Source of the DNA: JAJPKK01 sp963781195
Lineage (GTDB): Bacteria; Pseudomonadota; Alphaproteobacteria; Rhizobiales; Xanthobacteraceae
Length of the DNA: 64,000 bases
Direction of reading: 5' to 3'
Assembly (NCBI GenBank): GCA_963781195.1
Contig: CAWAEZ010000010.1
Coordinates: forward strand, 248,001-312,000
The notes under the pieces were generated by a model. That model had not been told where the DNA came from. It ran no database searches and was given only the letters and a program-made list of their open reading frames with translations. The translations under genes were made by a program, and so were the position numbers. Positions 17,430 through 26,044 of this stretch are shown in pieces. How positions within the stretch are numbered: the first letter of the stretch is position 1; the number at the start of each line of letters is the position of its first letter.

Positions 17430-18398
17430 TCAGTTCACTGCGATGCCGATGCTCTTCGCCACGCCGCCGATCCGCTCGTACTCGTCGCGGAGCAGCTTCG
17501 CCATCTCGGCCTGGGTGCTGCCGGCGGCCTCGGTGCCCTGCTCCTCGAACTGCTTCTTGACGTCCGGCTTCACCACGGCTGCGGCGATGGTCGCGTTGAG
17601 CTTGTCGATGATCGGCTGCGGCGTGCCGTTCGGCACGAAGATGGCGCCCCAGCCGACCGCCTTGTAGTCGGGATAACCGGACTCGGCGACCGTCGGCACG
17701 TCGGGCAGCAGGGCGAGCCGCGTCGGGCTGCCCACCGCGATGGCCTTGAGCTTACCGCTGCGCACATGGGGCAGCCGGCCGGCGATCGGCGCCACGGTGA
17801 ATTGCGAATCGCCCGTGACCACCGCCTCGATCGCCGGTCCGCCGCCCTTGTAGTGAACCACCACCGGCTTGATGCCCGCCATGGCGATGAGCATCTCGCC
17901 GGAGAAATGACCGGAGGTGCCGGCGCCGGCGGTCGACATCCGCAGCTTGTCGGGATTGGCCTTGATCAACGCGATCAACTCCTGAAGCGTGTTGACCGGC
18001 AACGCCGGATTGGCGGCGATCAGGGTCGGCTGGATCACGAAGCGCCCCACCGGGGTGAGATCCGCGAGCGGGTCGAACGACACCTTCTTGACGTGGGGCA
18101 GCAGCGCGACGTTGCCCGACGAACCGTAGAGGAGCGTATAGCCGTCCGCCGGCGCCTTGACGGCTTTCTCGACGCCGGCTTCCAGGAACAGGTTCTCATA
18201 GGTCACCGGCTGACCGAGCGCCTCGCCGATGCGCTGTCCGATGATGCGCGACATCAGGTCGGCCGCCGAGCCGACGACCTCGGGCACGATGATCTTGATC
18301 GGCCGGCTCGGGTAGCTCTCCTGAGCCCCTGCGGCGCATACCGATGCGACGACAACGGCGACGGCGGCCGCCATCGCGGCGCTGAATCCTGGCTTCAT
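17430..18398 (-). CDS. Tripartite tricarboxylate transporter substrate-binding protein (Bug family)
   Basis: A 322-residue periplasmic protein with a Sec signal ending CAAGAQ. It has YPSRPIKIIVPEVVGSAADLMSRIIG, then VTYENLFLEAGV, ADGYTLLYGSSG and a LLPDVPTVAES segment, all in the expected Bug positions. The usual GGxxD at the ligand entrance is altered to GSAAD. It lies downstream of the MmgE/PrpD gene on the same strand, so both likely serve one carboxylate pathway. No TctAB partner is visible. Confidence 0.92.
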   Translation of the reverse strand: MKPGFSAAMAAAVAVVVASVCAAGAQESYPSRPIKIIVPEVVGSAADLMSRIIGQRIGEALGQPVTYENLFLEAGVEKAVKAPADGYTLLYGSSGNVALLPHVKKVSFDPLADLTPVGRFVIQPTLIAANPALPVNTLQELIALIKANPDKLRMSTAGAGTSGHFSGEMLIAMAGIKPVVVHYKGGGPAIEAVVTGDSQFTVAPIAGRLPHVRSGKLKAIAVGSPTRLALLPDVPTVAESGYPDYKAVGWGAIFVPNGTPQPIIDKLNATIAAAVVKPDVKKQFEEQGTEAAGSTQAEMAKLLRDEYERIGGVAKSIGIAVN

Positions 18399-18454
18399 GG
18401 ATCGTGACCTTTCCTAAAGATTGAACGGCCGAATGCGCGAGCGGGAAGCTTTGC

Positions 18455-19999
18455 TCAGGCCCGCGTCGCCGCGACGAGAGCCCCCGCCAGCGGCAGCGTC
18501 TCGACGGCCCAGAGCTGGCGGAGCAGATCGTCCGTCTTGGCTGCCGGCAATTGCCGGCGGGCCAGCGAGCGAAACTTTTCCTCGAGCTCGGCGTCGGTCA
18601 TCGGGTTCTTCCAATGGCCGCGATGATATTCGACGCGGATGCTCTCGCGCCGCCCCGATTTGAGGACGACCTCGAAGTCGCACAGGTTGATCTCCTTCGA
18701 TCGGCGATCGGCCTCGTCGGACGGCAGGCAACGCACGCGGCTGACGAGATCGAGAAGCCGCGGATCGTGGAGATACGGGTCCTCGTAATGCTGCTCTTCG
18801 ACGGTGCCGTACATCAGCGCCACCGCTGCCGCATAAGGCATGCTGTGGTCGGCCGTCTCATGGTTCTGCGGCCGCCATTTGTCGGGGCTGTCCGCCATGA
18901 CCCCGATGGCGACCCGCGCCACCGCGATGTTGACCTGCTCGATCTCGCTGACATCGGTGAACAGCGCCCGCGCCTCGACGGCGGCCTGGGCGACCGTCTG
19001 AGAGTACTGGCCCAGCGCGAAGCGCTTGGTGAAGCTGTGCATGATGCCGAACGGCTCGCCGTTGCCGCCGAATTTCGGCAGCCTGAACGGCTTGCGGTTG
19101 ATGCGATTGAAAAAGCCGTCGCGCCCCTCGAACACCTGATTGGGGCCGGTCATGCCGTTCTGGGCGAGTTGCGCCGCGAAGATCGCCTTGCGGGACGCCT
19201 CGCCGGCCGCACACCCCTTCCAGTTCGACAGCGCACCGGCGCGGGTCTGGTTGAGTGCCACATTGCCGACGACGTAGAGGTCGATGGCATGGACCAGCTG
19301 GGCGGGCGTCAGCGCCATCATGCGGCCGGCGCCGGCGGTCGCCGCAAGGCCGATCACGGTGGCATAGTCGATACCCGTCGCGCGATTGTCGAACACGTCG
19401 CTGACCCGGCAGAACACCTCGTAGGCCATGACGATGCCGGTGACGAGATCCCGTCCGCTGCGGCCGGTCAGTTCGGCAGTCGACAGCACCGAAGCGATGG
19501 TGTCGCTGGGATGCCCGCCGCCGAGGCTCAGATAGCCGTCGTTGAAATCGAGATAGCGGATCATCACGCCGTTGGCGAAAGCGGCGAGATCGGGGCTCGT
19601 CTTCACGCCGCTGCACATGACCGTCGCGCCGTGCACCGCGCTCACACCGGCCGCGAGCTTGTTGGCGATCTGGCTCGGCTCCGCGCCAAAACCGCCGAGC
19701 CCGCAGCCGATGGTGTCGATGAGGCTGCGCTTGGCTTCGCGCACGACATCGGGCGGAATGTCCTCGTAGCGCAGGCTCGCGGCATAGCGGGCGAGCGTCT
19801 CGGCGACTGGCGGCTCGCCCGTGCTCGTGTCGGAAGGCGTCGGCGCGGCCGGCTTCTCCTGCGCCTGCGCCTGCGCCTGCGCAAAGGTCGGCAGGGTGGC
19901 GGCACCCGCCGCAACACCAGTCGTCGCGATCTGCATGAGGAATCTGCGCCGCTCCGCACGCGGCAAATCGGGTCCTTGCGTGCTTCCGATGCGCACCAC
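18455..19999 (-). CDS. MmgE/PrpD family protein with Tat signal peptide
   Basis: A 514-residue protein. Residues 16-46 form a twin-arginine signal (RRRFLMQIATTGVAAGAAT) ending near AQAQ, followed by a typical MmgE/PrpD fold beginning ETLARYAASLRYEDIPPDVV and containing AKRSLIDTIGCGLGG. MmgE/PrpD enzymes include 2-methylcitrate dehydratase and cis-aconitate decarboxylase and are normally cytoplasmic, so export is unusual. An imperfect QAQAQAQ run sits at the cleavage region. The downstream Bug protein suggests handling of a tricarboxylate-like substrate in the periplasm. Confidence 0.88.
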   Translation of the reverse strand: MVRIGSTQGPDLPRAERRRFLMQIATTGVAAGAATLPTFAQAQAQAQEKPAAPTPSDTSTGEPPVAETLARYAASLRYEDIPPDVVREAKRSLIDTIGCGLGGFGAEPSQIANKLAAGVSAVHGATVMCSGVKTSPDLAAFANGVMIRYLDFNDGYLSLGGGHPSDTIASVLSTAELTGRSGRDLVTGIVMAYEVFCRVSDVFDNRATGIDYATVIGLAATAGAGRMMALTPAQLVHAIDLYVVGNVALNQTRAGALSNWKGCAAGEASRKAIFAAQLAQNGMTGPNQVFEGRDGFFNRINRKPFRLPKFGGNGEPFGIMHSFTKRFALGQYSQTVAQAAVEARALFTDVSEIEQVNIAVARVAIGVMADSPDKWRPQNHETADHSMPYAAAVALMYGTVEEQHYEDPYLHDPRLLDLVSRVRCLPSDEADRRSKEINLCDFEVVLKSGRRESIRVEYHRGHWKNPMTDAELEEKFRSLARRQLPAAKTDDLLRQLWAVETLPLAGALVAATRA

Positions 20000-20138
20000 G
20001 ACGTCCTCCCGAGATTCTGTACCGGCGTTATGCCCGTCTTGGACGGCAACGTATCACGGCCACGGCCTGGGCGGGAGGCGCGTTCGGATCGCGTGAATTA
20101 TGATGCGTGCGCAGGGGCGCTACGCGACCCGCGCGGCC

Positions 20139-20717
20139 TCAGCGCGTCTTGTGCGTCCATCGCGCAAGCAACGGGGTCACGAAGTTCAATGCCAGGACCC
20201 ACAACGCCTGACGGGGGCCGACGAAGCTCCAGGCGATTGCGAGCGCGGACGACGCCATGAGCACCATGAGCGAGACCCGGCGACGGCGCAGGTGGTCCCC
20301 CTCCTCCTTCTCCGGCGTCAGAGCCATCAGGCGGAACGCGACTGCGGAAATCAGGATGGTGTTCCCGGCATAGATCCAGATTGCCGGAGCCATGTCGCCG
20401 AACCGGCCGACGATGATGGTCGTGAAAGGAACGCACGTGATCAGGAGCAGGTAGAGCAGCCACCACGTGGCATATTCCCGCCCGAACACCTCCCCGCGGG
20501 AACGCACCTCGACGTTCGACAGCCAGCGCAGGCCGAGCACGCAGAAGCTCATCGCGTAGGGCCAGAACCGAGGCGCCAGGCCGAGCAGGGCCTGCACGAG
20601 ATCGTGGGCATCGCGCGGATGAAAGTCCTCGGGCAAACGAACGTCGAGCACCAGAAGCGTCATGGCGACACCGAACACCGCGTCGCTCAGCGCATCCAGA
20701 CGGGCCTTCGGATACAT
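20139..20717 (-). CDS. TMEM175 (DUF1211) family putative potassium channel
   Basis: A 192-residue protein with about six hydrophobic helices. The N-terminal helix reads RLDALSDAVFGVAMTLLVLDV, the bacterial TMEM175 pore-helix signature (FSDxxxA variant, here LSDAVFG). Prokaryotic members are tetrameric potassium-leak channels with one six-helix repeat, matching the length. The start ATG at 20717 opens directly into that helix. It stands alone between unrelated genes. Confidence 0.82.
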   Translation of the reverse strand: MYPKARLDALSDAVFGVAMTLLVLDVRLPEDFHPRDAHDLVQALLGLAPRFWPYAMSFCVLGLRWLSNVEVRSRGEVFGREYATWWLLYLLLITCVPFTTIIVGRFGDMAPAIWIYAGNTILISAVAFRLMALTPEKEEGDHLRRRRVSLMVLMASSALAIAWSFVGPRQALWVLALNFVTPLLARWTHKTR

Positions 20718-20826
20718 GGAGGTCCCTCGGTTCGGGTGGCCCTGACTGTACCCGGCCAGCCTTCCAGCGGCGAATGTCGCTCGTCGCGCCGAGGAGAAGG
20801 ACTTCAACGTGCGGGACCCGGCATTC

Positions 20827-21930
20827 CTATTTCGATTTTCGCTTCCGTGAGGACGCGGCCGGTCCCGCCTTGAGCGGAGCCGCAGCCGGAGGGGATTTTT
20901 CCGAAACGACCGTCGGAGCCGGCTTGAGGGGAACATAGGCGCGGTACAGCTCGGCGAAATCGAAGGCCGTCTCGTAGCACATGGTGACGACCCGGGTGTC
21001 GGTGTCGTAGTCGGAGCCGGGGTGGCCGCAGGTCTGCATCTCGATCGTGAAGGGATGTGGCCACAGGTAGTCGTCCTGGGCATGCTCGGCCACCGTCTCC
21101 AGGAACCGGATCGAGCGGAACATGTCGGCAAGGCTGGCGAACTGGCCTTTGCCCTCGCCATAGACGACGGTGATCTTGGTCTGCGGCTGTCCCGGTTCGC
21201 GGCGGAACGGGGCGAGCACCTTAGTCCAGCCGGACACCGCGGTGGCGTAGTCGAGCTTGCAGGTGTTCTGGCGCGATTGCGGCATCTCGTGCTGATCGGC
21301 GAGGCCCTTGAACCGCACCGGATCGGAACCGACCATCAGGCAGACGATCTGGTAGGCGCGCTGCTGGCTCAGCCCGTGTTCGTCGTAGAGGAGCGGCTTC
21401 TCGCCGATCTGCTGGTCGCGGCGGTCGTTGAAGAACCAGCCCTGGGCAGCATCGGCCAGTCCGTGCAGGGAAAACGCGGTGCCGATCTGGAGCATTCTCA
21501 GCGCCGCATAGGTGTCGGCGGCATCCTCTTCCCGCGCCAGCACCGGTAGGTTCATTTGGTGAACGAGGACGTGTCCCATCTCGTGGAGCAACAGGACCAG
21601 GGTGTTTCCCACCACGAAGGCGATGCGGTCGACCCGCTGCTGCTGATTGAGGCCCTTGAACCGGGGAATGTCCCGCATCGCGGTCGCCGCGGCCTCGATC
21701 CTCTCTGGAAACGTCGAGGGGGTCGGCGCCGCCGGTTGCGCCGAAGCCGGCAGCGCGGAGACCGCGAAGATCGCGGCCGCAGCCCCGAGGATTCGGAGAC
21801 CGGCGGTCATCCTGCCGGCCGCTGTCTTGCCGACCGCTGTCTTGCCGGCCGCTGTCTTGCCAACCGCTGTCTTGCCGGCCGGCGTCATGGCGGTGGTGGG
21901 ATCGAAACCGGCGCATCGCTGGAATGCCAT
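20827..21930 (-). CDS. DUF4344-type secreted zinc metallopeptidase
   Basis: A predicted metallopeptidase with the HEMGH zinc motif in VLLLHEMGHVLVHQ and a downstream acidic pair in REEDAADTYAAL, as in DUF4344. A hydrophobic export segment (ILGAAAAIFAVSALPASA) begins at about residue 45. Two starts are possible. ATG 21930 follows a GAGGTGAGGG-like ribosome site and gives 367 residues with a GKTAV/GKTAA repeat before the signal. ATG 21810 gives a conventional signal peptide and 327 residues. The C-terminal tail is Lys/Arg-rich. Confidence 0.8.
   Translation of the reverse strand: MAFQRCAGFDPTTAMTPAGKTAVGKTAAGKTAVGKTAAGRMTAGLRILGAAAAIFAVSALPASAQPAAPTPSTFPERIEAAATAMRDIPRFKGLNQQQRVDRIAFVVGNTLVLLLHEMGHVLVHQMNLPVLAREEDAADTYAALRMLQIGTAFSLHGLADAAQGWFFNDRRDQQIGEKPLLYDEHGLSQQRAYQIVCLMVGSDPVRFKGLADQHEMPQSRQNTCKLDYATAVSGWTKVLAPFRREPGQPQTKITVVYGEGKGQFASLADMFRSIRFLETVAEHAQDDYLWPHPFTIEMQTCGHPGSDYDTDTRVVTMCYETAFDFAELYRAYVPLKPAPTVVSEKSPPAAAPLKAGPAASSRKRKSK
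21811..21885. repeat. Five 15-bp tandem repeats at the 5' end of the metallopeptidase gene
   Basis: Five contiguous 15-bp units with consensus CTTGCCGGCCGCTGT (plus strand), differing at one to three positions. Read in the metallopeptidase frame they encode GKTAV or GKTAA pentapeptides before the signal peptide. Because 15 is divisible by three, copy-number change would preserve the frame. Confidence 0.85.
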
Positions 21931-22088
21931 TTGCGTGCCCTCACCTCGGAGGCCGCTGCAGGTTCGACGGAAGCGCCGCCACCTCCGGCGTGGCGGCGCG
22001 TCATTGCGTTATCGTCATGCTCCCGCAGCGGCGTCCGGGCGGCGGCCACGCGCGGCGTGGCACGCCGACGCGCGGTGTGGGCCGACGC

Positions 22089-23513
22089 TCACCGCCACTT
22101 GGTGCGCTCGCGGACGCCCGCAAGGGCGGCCCGGGCCTCGGCAATCACCTTGGGCGTATCGACCGAAACAAGCTTGCCGCCGCGCTTGAGGATACGGCCG
22201 TCCACCACCACGGTGTCGACGTTCTCCGGGCCGGTGGCCTCGAGCACGAGGTGGGTGGGCTCGGTCACCACCGCCATGTTGAGCGTGTTGGGGCTGATGG
22301 CGATCAGGTCGGCACGCTTGCCCGGCTTGAGGGAGCCGATCTTGTCGTCCATCCCCATCGCGCGCGCGCCCTCGATGGTGCCGAGTTCCAGCGCCCGACG
22401 CGCCGTCATCTTGAACTCGTTCTCCGCCTTGGCGTTCTCGGAATCGCGCGCTAGCTTGAGCACGCCGAACAGGCTCGAGCTTCCCGTCAGCGCCGAGGTA
22501 TCGACCGAGATTCCGAGCGGAATACCCTTGGCCAGCATCTCGCTGATCTGCGGATAGCCGTAACCGATGCGCAGCTCGGTGCCCGGCGATACCGACACCG
22601 GAGACCCCGTTTCCTTGATCATGTCGAGCTCGGCGGGGGACGCCGACAGCACATGGATGAGCTGCACGTCCTTGCCCATGAGCTTCGCCTTGAACAGCAG
22701 GTCGATCTGGTTGACCGCCTTGCGGGCGCTCGCGACGTGCACGGTGATCGGCAGCCCCAGCTTGCGGGCATTGTCGAATTCCGGCCGATAGATTTCCGGC
22801 GCGATCGGGCCGGCGCGGAACTGGCCGCGCCACGCCATCCCGAGGGTGATGAGGCCCTCGTTCGAGCGGCTGCTCCAATCGCGCGCAAGCGTCTCGATCG
22901 GTCCCTGATCGGCCGACTGGGTGTCCGGCATGCCCTGGGGCCAGCCGCACGAATGCCGCGCCCGGATGCCGACCTCGGCGAGCCCGCGGATGTCGGCCTC
23001 CGCATGGGCGGTGCTGCGGACATTGTGGCACCACGAGTGAACGAAGGTCATGCCGGAATTGATCGCCTCGGCCGCGGAGAGGCGGGTGCTCTGGAAGATG
23101 TCGTCCGGGGTCATCTGCTGGCCGAACCGGGCCACGGTGGGGAAATAACCCTCCTCGGGCTTGTCGCCGGCGAAACTGCGATAGAGCGTGTTCCACATGT
23201 GCCAGTGGGTCTCGACGAGGCCCGGCATCACGAACATTCCGGTTCCGTCGATGCGCTGGCCGCCGCCGGCGATATCCCGGCCGACCGCGACGATCTCGCC
23301 GTTGCGCACATGGACCGAACCGCCGGCGATGTCGCCGAGCCCGCCGTCCATGGTCATCACATAGGCATTGGCAATGGTGAACTCGCCACGCGCCGGCAAT
23401 GCCGCGCCTCCCCCTGCCTGGGCCATCAGCGGAGACGAGAACAGCGAGGTTGCGCCGGCCGCGCCCACCGCGGCCGCCCCACCGAGAAATCGACGCCTGC
23501 AGAGTTTGTCCAT
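22089..23513 (-). CDS. Tat-exported amidohydrolase (cytosine deaminase/TRZ-ATZ-like)
   Basis: A 474-residue metal-dependent hydrolase. The N-terminus MDKLCRRRFLGGAAAVGAAG is a Tat signal, ending near PLMAQAGG. The amidohydrolase core has VMPGLVETHWHMW (metal HxH), FVHSWCHN, a histidine in ITVHVASAR and LIHVLSAS. The PGKRADLIAISP block near the end is typical of the superfamily. ATG 23513 is chosen because it starts the signal and has GGGGAGAGCTCC upstream. A periplasmic deaminase or hydrolase is inferred; the substrate is unknown. Confidence 0.85.
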   Translation of the reverse strand: MDKLCRRRFLGGAAAVGAAGATSLFSSPLMAQAGGGAALPARGEFTIANAYVMTMDGGLGDIAGGSVHVRNGEIVAVGRDIAGGGQRIDGTGMFVMPGLVETHWHMWNTLYRSFAGDKPEEGYFPTVARFGQQMTPDDIFQSTRLSAAEAINSGMTFVHSWCHNVRSTAHAEADIRGLAEVGIRARHSCGWPQGMPDTQSADQGPIETLARDWSSRSNEGLITLGMAWRGQFRAGPIAPEIYRPEFDNARKLGLPITVHVASARKAVNQIDLLFKAKLMGKDVQLIHVLSASPAELDMIKETGSPVSVSPGTELRIGYGYPQISEMLAKGIPLGISVDTSALTGSSSLFGVLKLARDSENAKAENEFKMTARRALELGTIEGARAMGMDDKIGSLKPGKRADLIAISPNTLNMAVVTEPTHLVLEATGPENVDTVVVDGRILKRGGKLVSVDTPKVIAEARAALAGVRERTKWR

Positions 23514-23763
23514 GGAGCTCTCCCCGTAACGATCGGCGTTCGGCCGACCTTCTTGTTGATGCATTGCATGGTTCCGATTCTAACGGGGCGCGGCGCCCTG
23601 TACCAGCGCCACGGTCGCAATGCCGCAGGTGTCGGACCACCGCCGGTGCAATCCCGCTGCAAAAGCCGGCGCCATCGGCGATTGCAACTCCTTGTTAAGC
23701 CGCATTGTTGCTATATTTCTGGAGTCGCGTGCGTATCGCGGGTTGAGGCGGGCACAACCCTGA

Positions 23764-25242
23764 TTGGCTCATGGGATCAGTGATTTGGCTGTAAGCTCCG
23801 CTCTCGCCCGTCTGGTCGGCGGCCTCAAACGGGAACAGCACGACTACCGCGCGTCGCTCGACGTGTTTCCGGCGCTCAACGTGGCCAAGATCGCTGCCGA
23901 CCTCGGCGCCGGACGGCTCGGAACCGAGCGCGGCTTCGGCGACGAGCCGTCGACGACCTCGGCGGGTCTCGACGATGTCGAAACCATCATCGTCGAGCGC
24001 GTCGAGGCGGAGAAGAACAGCGCCCACGGCGTCCTGCTCGACGAATTGCACCTTTACAAGGAGCGGCTGGCCGGGCTCGATTTCGAGGGACGGTTCGCCA
24101 CCATCCGCCAGGCGGCGCCGGCCGCGGTCACCGAATTCCGCGCCGAAGCGGCCCAGGGCCGCGACGAATTGCACAGCCTGCGGCGGCACCTGCGTGACGT
24201 CGAGGCCGAGCGCGACGACTTCCGCCGCCGTCACCGGCTCAAGCGCACGGCGCGCTGGGCGTCGGGCGGCAACCTCACGCTCAAGGTCGGAATCCTGCTG
24301 CTCCTGTTCGTGTTCGAAGTGTTCCTCAACGGCTTCTTCCTCGCCAAGGGAAGCGAGCTCGGCTACATCGGCGGCGCCGCCGAGGCGCTGGTGTTCGCCC
24401 TCCTCAATATCGGCGTCGCCTTCCTCGCCGGCGGAGTGGGCGTGCGCGAGCTCAACCACCGCAACTACCTGCGCAAGCTGTTCGGGCTGACCGCGTTCTT
24501 CGCCTATCTCGCCATTGCGGTGGCCCTCAATCTGACGCTCGCCCATTATCGCGAGGCGGCCGGGTCGCTGGTTTCCGATGCCGGGCAAGAAGTGCTGCAC
24601 CGGCTGCGCACCGACCCGCTCGGCATCGCCGACGTCAAGTCGTGGCTGTTCTTCGGTATCGGAATGCTGTGCTCGCTGGTGGCGTTCGGCGATTCGTATC
24701 TTTTGTTCGACCCCTATCCCGGCTATGGGCTGCTGGAGAAACGGCGGGCCGCCGCCTTCGAGGCCTATATCAGCCGCAAGAACGAGTTGATCGAGACGCT
24801 GCTTGGGATCCGTGACGAGGCGATCGAAGTGCTCGAGGAGGCGAACCGCGATCTTTCGGTTCGCCGCGGCGAGTACGACGCCATTCTCGAGGGCCGCACG
24901 CGCATCCTGCGCCTGTTCGACAGCCACCAGGTCCATCTTGACCGCGCCGCCAATGCGATCCTCTCGACCTACCGCGAAGCCAACAAGCGGTCGCGCAACA
25001 CGCCGCCGCCACCGCGCTTCGCGACGCCCTATGTGATGGAGAAGATCGCCGTCGAGCCGGAGCAGTCGCCGGTCGCGGCGCGCGAGGACCTGCGGCAGTC
25101 CATCAAGGAATCCCAGGGCGTCCTGGTGGAGCAGGTCCAGGCGATCCACGCCGAATTCGAGCGCGCCTTCGCCAGCTATCGCGAGATCGACGACCTTGTA
25201 GAGGAGCAGACCGTTGCGAGGTCGGACGCCAAGGCCGCGTAG
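23764..25242 (+). CDS. Four-TM coiled-coil membrane protein, first gene of a ZorAB-like operon
   Basis: A 492-residue protein of unrecognised family. Residues 1-165 are mostly charged helix with coiled-coil character (VETIIVERVEAEKN, RRHLRDVEAERDDF). Four hydrophobic segments follow at about 171-195, 201-223, 239-261 and 293-315. The C-terminal half (325-485) is again long charged helix with a short proline run (NTPPPPRF). The initiation codon is TTG at 23764, or possibly TTG at 23785; a GAGGCGGG precedes. Its end overlaps the next gene by 29 bases. It opens a four-gene operon with a VWA-like protein and MotA/MotB-like proteins. Confidence 0.75.
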   Translation: MAHGISDLAVSSALARLVGGLKREQHDYRASLDVFPALNVAKIAADLGAGRLGTERGFGDEPSTTSAGLDDVETIIVERVEAEKNSAHGVLLDELHLYKERLAGLDFEGRFATIRQAAPAAVTEFRAEAAQGRDELHSLRRHLRDVEAERDDFRRRHRLKRTARWASGGNLTLKVGILLLLFVFEVFLNGFFLAKGSELGYIGGAAEALVFALLNIGVAFLAGGVGVRELNHRNYLRKLFGLTAFFAYLAIAVALNLTLAHYREAAGSLVSDAGQEVLHRLRTDPLGIADVKSWLFFGIGMLCSLVAFGDSYLLFDPYPGYGLLEKRRAAAFEAYISRKNELIETLLGIRDEAIEVLEEANRDLSVRRGEYDAILEGRTRILRLFDSHQVHLDRAANAILSTYREANKRSRNTPPPPRFATPYVMEKIAVEPEQSPVAAREDLRQSIKESQGVLVEQVQAIHAEFERAFASYREIDDLVEEQTVARSDAKAA

Positions 25243-26044
25243 CCGCAATTCGCGCGACGTCCGCAAGCACGTGCTCGGCGGCGCGCTGGTGGTGCTCGCG
25301 CTGGGCCTGCTCGGCGCCGGCGCCTATGTGTACCTGTCGACGCCGCGGCCGCCGGCCCTCGACCGCGCCTCGCTGTGCCCGGTCGACGGCCCGGGCTCGA
25401 TGACGGTGGTGCTGCTCGATTCGACCGACGACATCCCCGAAATCGGCAAGCACGAGATCCGGACCGTGCTCCTCGACATGGCGGAATCAGTGCCCGTCCA
25501 TGGCCTTCTGGAACTGCGTCTCCTCGATCCCAAGCTCGCCGGCGGCCGCCAGATCTTCGCCAAGTGCAATCCCGGCGACGGCGCCGACTTGAGCGAATAC
25601 ACCGCGAACCCCCGGCTCGCCAAGAAACGCTGGCTCGAAGGCTTCCGCCAGCCGCTCGAAGCGGCCCTCGACGCCGGTTTCCAGCCGACGCCCGGAAAGA
25701 CCTCCCCGATCATGGAGACGGTCCAGCGCATCGCCGTCGACCGCTTCTCGGGCCATGCCGCGCAAGACGCGCCGAAATCGCTGGTGCTGGTGTCGGACAT
25801 GCTGGAGAACGCGCCGGACTATTCCCAATACGGCGGCGATCTCAGCTACGGACGCTACAAGGCCTCGCGCGCCTACAAGAAACTGCAGACCGACCTGCAC
25901 GGCGCCGAAGTCACCATCTATTACATCCAGCGCGCCGCCGGAAAACCGCTCAATTCCGCCGACCATATCCGCTTCTGGGCCGACTGGATTCGCGACAACA
26001 AAGGCCGCTTCAAGCAGGCCAACAAGCTGCAGGGCGAGGGTTGA
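25214..26044 (+). CDS. Membrane-anchored VWA-like protein, second gene of the ZorAB-like operon
   Basis: A 276-residue protein. A basic N-terminus precedes one transmembrane helix (residues 20-42), leaving a soluble domain outside the cytoplasm. That domain looks VWFA-like. Strand 1 ends in MTVVLLDSTDD (Asp-69, Thr-71, Asp-72 in MIDAS position), a Thr lies in PGKTSPIMETV (163), and a second strand ends in LVLVSDMLENA (Asp-195). The TTG start at 25214 is supported by GAGGAG seven bases upstream, inside the previous gene. The next gene begins immediately after the stop. No match to a named family can be claimed. Confidence 0.75.
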   Translation: MRGRTPRPRSRNSRDVRKHVLGGALVVLALGLLGAGAYVYLSTPRPPALDRASLCPVDGPGSMTVVLLDSTDDIPEIGKHEIRTVLLDMAESVPVHGLLELRLLDPKLAGGRQIFAKCNPGDGADLSEYTANPRLAKKRWLEGFRQPLEAALDAGFQPTPGKTSPIMETVQRIAVDRFSGHAAQDAPKSLVLVSDMLENAPDYSQYGGDLSYGRYKASRAYKKLQTDLHGAEVTIYYIQRAAGKPLNSADHIRFWADWIRDNKGRFKQANKLQGEG

